From: Candidatus Nitrosocosmicus arcticus
GTDB taxonomy: Archaea; Thermoproteota; Nitrososphaeria; Nitrososphaerales; Nitrososphaeraceae
NCBI RefSeq assembly: GCF_007826885.1
Contig: NZ_ML675586.1
Span: 1 to 64,000, forward strand
Direction: 5' to 3'
DNA length: 64,000 nucleotides
Each line of letters begins with the position of its first letter. Position 1 is the first letter of the stretch. The notes below the pieces were generated by a model, which worked only from the letters and a program-made list of their open reading frames with translations, was not told where the DNA came from and did no database searches. The position numbers and the translations under genes were made by a program. Positions 36,765 through 45,761 of this stretch are shown here, one piece after another.

Positions 36765-37012
36765 CCTAGATCATAAACCACGAAGTTATTTTTTAGGTTA
36801 TGTATTGTTTTTGATCAAATAGGAACAGAACTAGTTTATGGTAAATCTTTGAGAAAAGATATGTCAACACATCTAAAGGAAAATTAATAAGAATTTTACA
36901 GAGTTGAGAGAAAATTCTCAGGGATATTAGATTTACAGACGTTCAATAGGATTACATCTGAGGCATCATATGACTAAATTGTGAAAAAATAGATGAAGAA
37001 GTAGTATTAGAT
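36765..37012. other. Short intergenic stretch
   Basis: About 250 bases, containing the arginase-family promoter and the 3' flank of secreted-protein copy 2. No further feature. Confidence 0.4.
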
Positions 37013-37459
37013 TTACCCTTGTGCTAATGCGTTGCTTCCTGTATTTTCTTGGCTTTGAACATTAATGTTGTTACCAGAACCTACTGTATCTCCACCTGAT
37101 ACTACTTGGCTGTTTTGGTTAGAGGATTGAGATTGGCTGATGCTTTGTTCTGGAGAGTTTCCACCCTGTCCACCTTGTGCTAATGCGTTGTTTCCACTGT
37201 TAAACTGGTGTTGGAAACTAAGGTTGTTGCATGAGAGGAAAGTTGTTCCACCAGAAGCACACTGTGCATTTTGGTTTGATGATTGTGATTGATCTATAGA
37301 CTGTTTTGCTTTATTTTTCTTGTTTTGTGTGGCTAGAGCATCATCTACGTTGAGCATTGGACTGACAGTTAGGGCTAGTGCTACTACTATTGCAATTGAT
37401 ACGACAAAGAGTTTCTTGTTTGTGTTTTTGTTTTTGTTTTGAACATTTGTTTTATTCAT
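37013..37459 (-). CDS. Secreted Q/N/S-rich repeat protein, copy 2
   Basis: Same 148-residue protein as copy 1 except for the end, GSNALAQG instead of GSNAAAQQ. The ALAQG end matches the end of internal repeat 1 (GNNALAQG), so this copy keeps the full repeat form. The open frame runs up to 37558, but the identical upstream region in copy 1 cannot be translated that way, so the ATG at 37459 is the start. A TATA-like element (ATATATTTTTTCTATAG on the minus strand) lies ~20-35 bases upstream. Export and a surface-fibre role are inference from the signal peptide and repeats. Confidence 0.82.
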   Translation of the reverse strand: MNKTNVQNKNKNTNKKLFVVSIAIVVALALTVSPMLNVDDALATQNKKNKAKQSIDQSQSSNQNAQCASGGTTFLSCNNLSFQHQFNSGNNALAQGGQGGNSPEQSISQSQSSNQNSQVVSGGDTVGSGNNINVQSQENTGSNALAQG

Positions 37460-37536
37460 ATCATTGATACTATAGAAAAAATATATTGGGATTGCTAACC
37501 AACTGCAATAGTCTAATATTCTAGCAGTTTTAGAAT
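37029..37536 (-). repeat. 508-bp direct repeat, copy 2
   Basis: Partner of 23392-23899, same orientation, 13.6 kb apart. Beyond 37536 the sequence TAGACTGGAAAGAG continues in a form also present next to the decayed third copy (40428-40440) but not next to copy 1. Confidence 0.85.
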
Positions 37537-37967
37537 TAGACTGGAAAGAGTATATCAACAGGCAGACAATGAATCAAATTTTTTAATTTGCGGACAATTT
37601 CTATAACTTAGATTGACAAATCATTGTCAAACAATTTTTTTGTTATGTGCTATTGCCATTCATAGAAATATAATTAATCTAATAGTTTTACACTAACCAA
37701 AATTAAGGAAAACACCAGAATATCGTGATGTTACACGCAGATACTAATAAAATATAATCTACAAATTATGTGCATTCATCAGATTCATGAGTTTCCCCCT
37801 CAAATTAATGAGTTACATGATATTCGGATTGTTCAGTCTTTAGACAAGAATATAGAGACAGTATCTCATTTTGCTTGATGACATGGATGTTTTATTTAAC
37901 TCATAGTTCGCTTTAATGGCATAATTCTTAATTTTCCAAAACTTTTAAGAAGCACAATGTCCCAAAA
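37537..37967. other. Intergenic stretch, no gene seen
   Basis: About 430 AT-rich bases between secreted-protein copy 2 and a small zinc protein. No other feature is supported. Confidence 0.4.
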
Positions 37968-38132
37968 ATGACCATGGTCAGAAATTTAATACCTACTTGT
38001 AGTAAATGTGGCAGCCTCGTTAGTGATCACATAGAACCAGAAGTAAAAAAAGAAGGCCTAATTAAAGAAGGAAAATATGTTGACAATGTTTGGGTTTGTA
38101 ATGAATGTCTAAAAATAAATAAAACATCTTAA
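37968..38132 (+). CDS. Small two-knuckle zinc protein (54 aa)
   Basis: Reads NLIPTCSKCGSLVSDHIEPE, then a Lys/Glu-rich linker, then VDNVWVCNECLKINKTS. CSKC and CNEC, ~37 residues apart, would bind one zinc. A second ATG at 37974 is an alternative start. No family assigned; such tiny zinc proteins are common in this group of archaea. Confidence 0.65.
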   Translation: MTMVRNLIPTCSKCGSLVSDHIEPEVKKEGLIKEGKYVDNVWVCNECLKINKTS

Positions 38133-38385
38133 TAGGAATACAAAATAACCGATATACTACAAAGTTTACCAGTCTAGTGTTCTTTATGTGGTTTACAGTT
38201 TTAGATACATAATATAGATAGCATGGTAATATTTGATTTGAATGGATTATGTTATTTGAAACACATGTGATAGATATATCAGGCCGGCATTAATTGCAGG
38301 ATGAAAATAAATAATTATATCATTGTACGAGGTCTTAAAAGAAAATCAAGTTAATGCATTTATACCAACGGATACAGCTTAGTCT

Positions 38386-38931
38386 TTGTACATACCAATG
38401 CCAATCCAAGAATCAACTAAAATTAGTAAAATAATGACCAAAAAACTCGAAACTGTCGGATCTTCCTCCTCTGCACAGGAGGTCGCCATAAGGATGAGGG
38501 ATAAACAGGTTAGTTCAATTGTAGTGATGGATGATAGATATGGCATACCTCTAGGAATTGTCACCGAGCGGGACCTTGCGAGAAAAGTATGTGTTACTGA
38601 CAAGAATAGTACTCAATTATTAGCAAGCCAAGTAATGTCATTTCCTCTTATCACTGTGAATGCGGATTCATCATCTTCAGATGCAGCAGATTTGATGTTA
38701 AAGAACAAGGTCAGACATTTACTCGTCGTATCTAAAGATTCCGATCAAAACATGGATAAAAATGAGGCGCTAGAAGATAAAGATCTCATAAAACCAGTCG
38801 GAATAATCACTGCAACGGATTTTATAAAATTTAGTGTAACCGCTGATACGGATTCGGATAAAGATGTAAATGAAGACAACAAAACCGAGAAAATTTTAGA
38901 ATATTATAGAAATGATTCAAATCATTCTTGA
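38386..38931 (+). CDS. Tandem CBS-domain protein
   Basis: 181-residue cytoplasmic protein with a CBS pair. CBS1: TKISKIMTKKLETVGSSSSA, SIVVMDDRYGIPLGIVTERD. CBS2: LASQVMSFPLITVNADSSSS, LLVVSKDSDQ...PVGIITATD. CBS pairs bind adenosine nucleotides such as AMP, ATP or SAM and act as energy sensors. There is no enzymatic partner domain; a charged insertion (DQNMDKNEALEDKD) splits CBS2 and the tail is acidic. It is probably a regulator of an unknown partner. Confidence 0.9.
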   Translation: MYIPMPIQESTKISKIMTKKLETVGSSSSAQEVAIRMRDKQVSSIVVMDDRYGIPLGIVTERDLARKVCVTDKNSTQLLASQVMSFPLITVNADSSSSDAADLMLKNKVRHLLVVSKDSDQNMDKNEALEDKDLIKPVGIITATDFIKFSVTADTDSDKDVNEDNKTEKILEYYRNDSNHS

Positions 38932-39037
38932 TCAAAACTGTTTAATGACTTATCGATTATAAGCAAACTGATTTATCAATTGAAGTCTGGTTACAATAAA
39001 CCAATAGATAGACTCAATTTCTTTTATATGTGATTAT

Positions 39038-39286
39038 TTGATAAACATGTCATTGTCTGGGAATAACAGAGACACTATCAAAATTGGATCCACAGTAAGA
39101 GTGATAAAAAAAAGTGACCAAAAGACAGGAAAGGTAAGTGAAGGAATAGTAAAGGAAATATTGACCAAATCCAAATTTCATCCGCATGGAATCAAAGTAA
39201 TTCTAGAAGATGGAATAATTGGTAGAGTTAAAGAGATAGTCAACGTATCAAATAATAAGGACATATCAAAAGAAAAACTCATCTAA
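39038..39286 (+). CDS. YwbE-like protein (DUF2196)
   Basis: 82-residue protein with the YwbE signature IKIGSTVRVIKKSDQKTGK, then SEGIVKEILTKSKFHPHGIK and VILEDGIIGRVKEIV. The fold is KOW-like beta barrel, so nucleic acid binding is plausible; function is not established. It follows the CBS gene by ~105 bases on the same strand. Confidence 0.88.
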   Translation: MINMSLSGNNRDTIKIGSTVRVIKKSDQKTGKVSEGIVKEILTKSKFHPHGIKVILEDGIIGRVKEIVNVSNNKDISKEKLI

Positions 39287-39629
39287 GAACAGGAAATTCT
39301 AATAGTTACTCCTCTTCGAAAAAAGTATATTCTGTATCGAGTTACCATTCTGTAAGCCCATCCCTTCATGAAAGTATTTTATTTTCTATATATGGTATAT
39401 ATTTCTTAAAATAGATTAATCCTACTAAAATAACAAGATGAAAAATATCGAAGTTTGACTTGTCCTGAATTTTTGGATTCCATAAATATGGCTATAGCAT
39501 AGTGAAGTGCTATAGGTACAACAAAATGTGGAATGAACACCAAATACATGCCGGCCACTAGATAGATAGATAATCCATCTTCATTGGAATCAGCTAATAG
39601 CTGTTCATGTTCTTTTTTTAGTTATTCAT

Positions 39630-40091
39630 TTATTTTTTCCCTTGTTCAATCTCTTTCAAATATTTTTCTAGCCTTTCTTTAATGGCTTCTTTCGAAATAA
39701 GGCTAAAAGGTGCAAAAGGTGTCTTTAGTCTTGCCTCCCGAGCCCATAAATCATACAATCTTTCCTTGATTTTATTTACATCACTATTTGTCTTTGATTC
39801 TTTTAAGACATTCATCAGAAATGATAAACCCTTAGAGGTAATAGACAAATGTGATTTAGAGAGGATGGCATCCTCATCAATATGAATGAGACCATCATGT
39901 TGCAAGTCCTCCAAGAGCTTCCACAATTCAAGGATTGTCGGATAGTCATAAACCAAACTTAACTTTAGCAATCGCCAAATGTCAATCAAAGTGAATGATT
40001 TAACCTCATCAGATTCTGATACCTTTTCGGTCGATTTTAAATATCCTAAGTGAAATAATACCCACATCCGGACGAATTCATAATTCTTCAT
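39630..40091 (-). CDS. Winged-helix-like protein of unknown function
   Basis: 153 residues. A helical N-terminal half (FTLIDIWRLLKLSLVYDYPT, ILELWKLLEDLQHDGLIHID) leads into a wing (ILSKSHLSITSKGLSFLMNV), as in winged-helix regulators. The C-terminal half is charged and helical (KERLEKYLKEIEQGKK). It may bind DNA; no close family is recognised. A run of short tandem GATA units (agatagatagata) lies downstream near 39560. Confidence 0.6.
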   Translation of the reverse strand: MKNYEFVRMWVLFHLGYLKSTEKVSESDEVKSFTLIDIWRLLKLSLVYDYPTILELWKLLEDLQHDGLIHIDEDAILSKSHLSITSKGLSFLMNVLKESKTNSDVNKIKERLYDLWAREARLKTPFAPFSLISKEAIKERLEKYLKEIEQGKK

Positions 40092-40162
40092 TTTTATAAA
40101 CTACACTACTTTCTATTCTACACTTTTTGTTCAAAAACTTTCCAAACTCATATGACTAGAAT

Positions 40163-40465
40163 TCAAAAAATCAAGAATGATGGCAGGGTTTTCATCAACA
40201 TCTTATTATGATTCGTTGTAAGTAGAGAATATAATATAGCTGTATTCTTTTGGAGTAGATTACTTAGAATAGACCTCTTTGTTTTTGTCATCATGGTCGT
40301 ACTCAATTCCATTGTTTTGGTTTTGGTTTTGAAAGTGAGTTTATTCATACCCTTGATATAATAGAAAAAATATATCGGGATTGCTACTTGATTTCAATAC
40401 TTAATATTCTAGCAGATTCAGGATTGGACTGGAAAGAGATATTTGACTAGGCATATAACAAAAGT
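40163..40465 (-). pseudogene. Decayed third copy of the Q/N/S-rich secreted-protein locus
   Basis: The region from ~40311 to 40465 aligns with the promoter and first codons of copies 1 and 2: the run TTTTGGTTTTGG, start region, ATAGAAAAAATATAT, GGGATTGCTA, TTAATATTCTAGCAG and GACTGGAAAGAG are shared with substitutions. The frame begins MNKLTFKTKTKT but loses the signal peptide core and all repeats. It resembles a truncated, mutated paralogue whose promoter region is better kept than its coding part. Confidence 0.65.
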
Positions 40466-40604
40466 TTTTTCAAATAATAGAAACAAGAGATTCAATTTAT
40501 TAACATGGAGAAAATAGTATCAATTTTAAGTTCATAGATTCAAGCTTTTTTAATTCAATTTGAATAGAAAACTTTTTTTCATTAAACTCTCATTTGTGTA
40601 TATG

Positions 40605-41657
40605 ACACTACCTGAAATTGACAGTTTATCGATTACATTATTAATGGATAATTATACTGACAGATTGTTACCATCATCTTTAATAGCAATTCGCCCTCCA
40701 ATGATGAAAAATGAACAATTTCTTCCTCCTCCTCCTCCTGTAGCAGAGCATGGTTTCTCATCTTTGATTAGAGTTGCATCTAATGACAACAGGGCATATC
40801 AAAACAAAGGCGAATCACTCAATGAAAACATAATTCTATTTGATTGTGGAACCAGCGAAAATGGTGTTGTATCTAATGCTGAAACATTAGGAATAAACTT
40901 CAATTCTATAAATTCTGTCATACTTAGTCACGGGCATTTCGATCACTTTACTGGCCTCCCAAACATCCTCAAAAGAATAGATAAACCCATCAGATTAATT
41001 TGCCATCCTGATGCCTTTTTGAGAAGATGGATAATATTCCCAAATGGCAAGGATAAGGCAAGAATGCCTTTTCTCGATAAAGAGGAATTACAAAGGCAAG
41101 GAGCAATTATAACTACAAAGAAAGACCCTAGTCTAATTTCTCAAGCCAGTATAGAAGAATACCAATATCGGTTAAACGGCAACACTATTGACAAATCAAT
41201 ACCTAAGTTACTGGTTACTGGCTGGATTCCAAGAACGACGACCTATGAAAAGGGTTTTCCATTGCAGTACAAGGAAGATCTTAATACAGGTAACCTTATT
41301 CCCGATCCTTTAGTAAATGACGATCAAGCTATTGTCGCGAATATCAAGAACAAAGGCTTAATAATTATTAGTGGTTGTGCACATGCGGGCATTATTAACA
41401 CAATTAGATACGCCAAATTGCTTACAGGAATTAACAAAATATATGCAGTCATAGGTGGTTTTCACCTGACTGGTGGAGGAATTTATGAGGATGCAATCGA
41501 ACCAACAATAACAGAGTTAAAAAAGATAGATCCAAGATATTTAATTCCTTGTCATTGCACGGGTTGGAAAGCTACAAACCGAATCATTCAAGAACTACCT
41601 GAAAAATTCCTACAACCAAGTACTTGTACTACCTTTACATTTGATTCAACCAATTAA
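40605..41657 (+). CDS. MBL-fold hydrolase, dihydropterin-type DhpS-like group
   Basis: 350 residues of the MBL superfamily. The metal motif is LSHGHFDHFTGLPN (HxHxDH), with SGCAHAGIINTIRYAK and VIGGFHLTGGG further on, as in the group named after 7,8-dihydropterin-6-methyl-4-(ribofuranosyl)aminobenzene 5'-phosphate synthase. The C-terminal CHCTGWKA is also typical. The frame opens at a TTG (40560), but the ATG at 40605 (MTLPEIDSLSITLLMDNYTD) fits family starts better. The real substrate is not known for most members. It is monocistronic. Confidence 0.85.
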   Translation, partial: TLPEIDSLSITLLMDNYTDRLLPSSLIAIRPPMMKNEQFLPPPPPVAEHGFSSLIRVASNDNRAYQNKGESLNENIILFDCGTSENGVVSNAETLGINFNSINSVILSHGHFDHFTGLPNILKRIDKPIRLICHPDAFLRRWIIFPNGKDKARMPFLDKEELQRQGAIITTKKDPSLISQASIEEYQYRLNGNTIDKSIPKLLVTGWIPRTTTYEKGFPLQYKEDLNTGNLIPDPLVNDDQAIVANIKNKGLIIISGCAHAGIINTIRYAKLLTGINKIYAVIGGFHLTGGGIYEDAIEPTITELKKIDPRYLIPCHCTGWKATNRIIQELPEKFLQPSTCTTFTFDSTN

Positions 41658-42132
41658 AGTAACCGTATTTGGTAAAGTATAAGAAAGTTTAACATGCATG
41701 CACGCAGGCCTACTCAGAAGTCACCTTTCATTTACAATGGTTAAGGCATTGCCAATATAACTAAAACTGCTTTTTATCAAATCTAAACAAATTTACAATA
41801 ATAAAAAAAGGTGAATGAATGAATAACAAATATTGACCATTTATCTCATCGTATCTCTGCTCGAACTAATTCTTGCTACAATCGACTTGCTTCTTCACGC
41901 AGACAATATTTGACTTACATACTACAATGCGAATCTTAAATATTTGAATTTGTTAAGATAACACTACTATAACTTTCTGTTTTATTGTAATGTACTATAA
42001 TGGCATACTTGTAGTCTGAGAATATTACGTGAACTACATCATTTATTTAAATACAGAAATAATAAAACGACAAGATTGAGCATAACATAATTCAAAATAT
42101 TTTTACATACAAGTCGAATATATAATCATTAT
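41658..42132. other. Intergenic stretch, no gene seen
   Basis: About 475 bases, AT-rich, with an ATGCATGCACGC stretch near 41695 and no supported gene. Confidence 0.4.
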
Positions 42133-42375
42133 ATGATCTTTGAATGCCCATCTGGACACATTTGCTTCAGTAAGGATGATCTAACCATTTGTGGATTGCG
42201 AGGATGCGATAAACATACAGATATGCTAAGCCCTGACGATATCAAATGGTTTTACAAAATAAATAAAAACGGACTTAGTATAACTAGGACTGACCTTCAC
42301 ATGATAATTGAAGATCCTAATATGCCAAAAGACGTAAAGAAACAAATACAAAAAATATTTACTAATATATCTTGA
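42133..42375 (+). CDS. Small Cys/His-containing hypothetical protein (80 aa)
   Basis: Starts MIFECPSGHICFSKDDLTIC and has Cys at 5, 11, 20 and 25 (FECPSGHIC, ICGLRGC), which could bind a metal. The second half is helical (VKKQIQKIFTNIS). No family recognised. A plausible TATA-like sequence (TTTACATAC) lies ~30 bases upstream, which supports expression. Confidence 0.55.
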   Translation: MIFECPSGHICFSKDDLTICGLRGCDKHTDMLSPDDIKWFYKINKNGLSITRTDLHMIIEDPNMPKDVKKQIQKIFTNIS

Positions 42376-42725
42376 CAGTTCATAACAAGAACCCGAAAAA
42401 ATTGAGAATGGGTAATTGACAACAAAAATGTAAAAGATCATCATTGTATATCCATCAATAACAACAGAATCACCTTGAGGCTTTAATTTTCATATTTACT
42501 TTGAAAATGACTTGAATTCTATAATATCGTGGTGTTACGCCTGTAGCCATATGATTCCACTCCATTATAAAATAAAATCAGGTAATCCCAGTTTTTTTCG
42601 CATATGATTTAAAGTAAAAATCACTATCAATTAGAAAATTAATAAAGATAAAGTTGAACTTTAATGTCAAATATCAAGATCAACCCATAATGCAGCGTGA
42701 TCCGAGGCTGCATCTTTGACTGTTT

Positions 42726-43775
42726 TTATTCAGGAAAATGGGGAAAAAGATTACCATTTTTTCCTCCCCAAACACCTCTTCTTTCAATTCCTCCCAGCTT
42801 AACTTTTTTGGCCAATTCGGGAGACATTAATATATAATCTAATTTTCCTGATTTTGTTCCATTACCATGGGTACCTGGTCTTCCACCTCCCACAAATTTT
42901 TCATGTTTCATAATGTCTAATAAATTGGAGTTATTACCAAGTAGAGTATGTAAAGGAGCACTGTCAGGAGTATCGTTTAAGTCTCCAATAATTGCAATAA
43001 AATCAAATTTTTTATTTAGCTCATCATAAATCGTTCTCACTTTTTTTGCTTGGCGGGTGCGTTTTCTGTCATTGTCTTGTTTAGCGCCAAAGCCTTTACT
43101 CTTAAAATGATTTACTAATAGGAACAGATCCTTCCCTGAAGGAGTAGTTAGATGATATTCTGCACAATCTCTACTAAATATCAATCCATCTTGATCAGTA
43201 TCATCTACATGACTAGTCATCGATCTTATATCAAATCCTTTTCTAGCGATGATACCAACATCTATACCACGTTCATCATTACCGTCTATAAGCATAGTAT
43301 GATCGTATGACTGTCCATTTATCTGTGGTATCACCATATCATTGAACCGCTTTAATGCAATCCTATTTTCAGCTTCAACTACACATAGAACATCTGCTTT
43401 TAATTCGTTAATAACTCTCGCAGTATTTTCAATGGCTAATTCTTTGATGCTGTCTTTTTTAAGTTCAAACCACCCTATCCAATCATCTCGCCCATTTACT
43501 GTGATGAGATAAACACCTTGTTGCTTTTTAACTAGCTTTTCTCTGACTTCTACAAGGCGAATGAATTTACTCTCACCTTTTGTTAGTAACCCATTATTTC
43601 GTTTCATTATTTGCAATATTTCCTTTTTGATTTGCTTCGAGTACATCTTATTTTGGATCAAATTGATTAAATCATCAAAATCCTTTAGGACTTTTTTACC
43701 ATCTTCCCATGATGGCAGATTCATTACCGAAGGCCTTTCAAACATATTTTCTACATTGAATGAGGCTAATCGCAT
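42726..43775 (-). CDS. Endonuclease/exonuclease/phosphatase-family protein, C-terminus cut by frameshift
   Basis: EEP-fold hydrolase (DNase I/exonuclease III-like), 349 residues from the ATG at 43775, which lies ~25 bases behind a TATTTATACT box. Motifs: LASFNVENMFERPSV, the acidic VLCVVEAENRIALKRF, the VNHFKSKGFGA strand and IIGDLNDTPDSA. The catalytic SDH motif is missing because the frame stops at FPHFPE-TAA. One frame over it continues IKTVKDAASDHAALWVDLDI to a TGA at 42667, an exact family ending. One extra A at GAATAAAA would restore it. So this is a shift of assembly or a very recent null. Confidence 0.85.
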   Translation of the reverse strand: MRLASFNVENMFERPSVMNLPSWEDGKKVLKDFDDLINLIQNKMYSKQIKKEILQIMKRNNGLLTKGESKFIRLVEVREKLVKKQQGVYLITVNGRDDWIGWFELKKDSIKELAIENTARVINELKADVLCVVEAENRIALKRFNDMVIPQINGQSYDHTMLIDGNDERGIDVGIIARKGFDIRSMTSHVDDTDQDGLIFSRDCAEYHLTTPSGKDLFLLVNHFKSKGFGAKQDNDRKRTRQAKKVRTIYDELNKKFDFIAIIGDLNDTPDSAPLHTLLGNNSNLLDIMKHEKFVGGGRPGTHGNGTKSGKLDYILMSPELAKKVKLGGIERRGVWGGKNGNLFPHFPE

Positions 43776-44271
43776 ATACCCATCTGTTAGGATTAAGATA
43801 GTATAAATACGTTTTATCACATTGCCAATAAGTGACAATTTCAAATTAATATATCAAATAAAATCACCATGTTTGAATGTAGAACAGAATGTAGAAAATA
43901 ATCCATCGTATGATGATTCACTCTTAGAATAGATGTATTTTTATAATTCCCCTACCTGAATAAAAACAATTAAACCAAGGTCCTTAGCCGAGACAACATC
44001 TTACAAGGTTGATCACGACCTCACCACACTTTCATTGTTCATTAATCAAGGACATATTAAACCAAAATGTGTAATTTCTTTTTGATTGATAATTTTTAGC
44101 ATCACTTCTGCTTGTTTGCCCGAAGATACAGTAGAAGAGACAAAACAGGAATAAACTAAGATAATTTAAGCTTTAAAACCTTGACTTAACCTTTTTGTAC
44201 GATTTTTTCACAATAATCTAACTGGTAAATATTTAACTAGGTATTTTAGTCTTTGATGAGATTCTATTCTG
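43776..44271. other. Divergent intergenic region, no further gene seen
   Basis: About 500 bases with the promoter of the EEP gene and of a small exported protein (TAAATATTTAACTAGG near 44226). Nothing else is supported. Confidence 0.4.
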
Positions 44272-44460
44272 ATGATACAATATGCAGTAATTTTGATAAT
44301 ATTGCCAATATTGATCTCGATGAATTCCTTCGGTTCTAATGGTCTCGACCTACAAAACATGTCTGAAGACATCAATTACTTGTTTAGTAATTTAACACCA
44401 GACAATCTCGGAGTCAAAGAGCATTCTAATCAGTCTTATAGTATTTCCAGCGCACAATAA
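44272..44460 (+). CDS. Possible small exported protein (62 aa)
   Basis: Hydrophobic N-terminus MIQYAVILIILPILISMNSF followed by a polar Asn/Ser-rich part ending SISSAQ. It looks like a signal peptide plus a short exported peptide. A TATA-like stretch lies ~30-40 bases upstream. No family; the reality of the gene rests on this pattern only. Confidence 0.45.
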   Translation: MIQYAVILIILPILISMNSFGSNGLDLQNMSEDINYLFSNLTPDNLGVKEHSNQSYSISSAQ

Positions 44461-44783
44461 GAACCTCATGAGTCTGGAATAAGTTCAGAGGACAATAATA
44501 TGACTTCATGACAAGAGACTTTAAGACAGATATAAAATATCAAAGAAGGTAAAGTTCGATATCAAAGATCAGTTTTATTTTATTTGTTTATAATTCATTT
44601 CTCGTGTTACCAAAAACACATCGTATTATACATCTGTTGACAGACCATATAATCATTAATCCTAATAAAAAAAAGAAAAAAAATTAACTTACTATCTTTT
44701 GTAAGAAAATACTAATTCAATGTAAAATGATAATTCATGTGTTGTTATAAATACCCAGAAAACCATGTTGTTTTAGATTATCT
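44461..44783. other. Intergenic stretch before Ku
   Basis: About 320 bases, AT-rich. Near 44730-44760 lies the presumed Ku promoter. No gene is supported. Confidence 0.4.
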
Positions 44784-45644
44784 TTGGGAACCAGAAGTGT
44801 ATGGAACGGCAGTATTTCATTTGGTTTAGTAAACATCCCAATAAAGTTATTTACAGTATCAGATAGCAGTAACGAATATTCGTTTAACCAGTTGGATGAA
44901 AAAGGACATAAAATTCAGTATAAAAGGTGGTGTCCAATAGAGGAGAAGGAAATTCCATATGAGGAGATAAAAAAAGGATACAAGATTACAAAGGACGAAT
45001 ACATAATCATAGAAAAAGAAGATCTTGATAAAATTAAAGCAGCAACTACTAAAACAATTGATATCAAAGAATTTACGGACATCAAAAATTTTGACACTAT
45101 TCTTATCGAAAAGAGTTATTATGTCTCCCCTTTTACAGATAAAACCGGTGGGAAAAGAAAAAGCAAACAAAAGGATAGCGTGGTATCTGCTTCCACCAAG
45201 GCCTATAGATTATTTGTTAATTCGCTAAAAGAAACAGAAAAAATCGCAATAGGAAAGGTCGTACTAAAAGATAGAGAACATCTGGTTGCCATTCGTCCTT
45301 ATCAAAGGGGTTTGATAATGCATCAACTAATGTATCAAGAAGAGATAACACCTATAGATGAAATAGATGGGATGCCGGGGTCTGAGTCTTCTGCATCTTC
45401 AGCACCTATAGATGAGAAAGAATTAGAACTTGGGAAAATGTTAATAGGAAACTTGACTAGTTCACAATTTGATCCGACACAGTATTCAGATGAATATTCA
45501 AAACAATTAGAAAAAATGGTAACTGCAAAATCTAAAGGAATCACCTACAAAACAGAAGAAAAAGAAGATTCATTGGATACTAGCAATAACCTAATAGAGG
45601 CCTTGAAAGCAAGTGTTCAAAGAAGCAAAACGGTCAAGAACTGA
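44784..45644 (+). CDS. ku: Ku homodimer protein of bacterial-type NHEJ
   Basis: 286-residue Ku, the DNA-end-binding ring that recruits LigD. The conserved opening is GTRSVWNGSISFGLVNIPIK, followed by RWCPIEEKEIPYEEIKKGYK, the core strand TILIEKSYYVSPF, and EKIAIGKVVLKDREHLVAIR plus the LIMHQLMYQEEI segment. The C-terminal tail (~60 residues) is lysine-rich as in bacterial Ku. The start is TTG at 44784. It is convergent with ligD, 117 bases apart. Ku is unusual in archaea, so transfer from bacteria at some point is the likely origin. Confidence 0.95.
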   Translation: MGTRSVWNGSISFGLVNIPIKLFTVSDSSNEYSFNQLDEKGHKIQYKRWCPIEEKEIPYEEIKKGYKITKDEYIIIEKEDLDKIKAATTKTIDIKEFTDIKNFDTILIEKSYYVSPFTDKTGGKRKSKQKDSVVSASTKAYRLFVNSLKETEKIAIGKVVLKDREHLVAIRPYQRGLIMHQLMYQEEITPIDEIDGMPGSESSASSAPIDEKELELGKMLIGNLTSSQFDPTQYSDEYSKQLEKMVTAKSKGITYKTEEKEDSLDTSNNLIEALKASVQRSKTVKN

Positions 45645-45761
45645 TACTAAATATATACAAGAAAATCTTTGACCGGTGTATATGCCTTAGAAGAATTTGG
45701 GTAATAAGATAACTTCTAAATGATGGTGGTTATGGACCTGACCCTGCAGTTTCTATTTTTC

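Noticed and set aside
36865-37028. Transposon ends bounding the 508-bp duplication
   Set aside because: No inverted repeats or target-site duplications are seen at either edge; recombination or conversion is simpler.
37460-37558. N-terminal extension of secreted-protein copy 2
   Set aside because: The same DNA upstream of copy 1 is not open, and it contains the conserved promoter.
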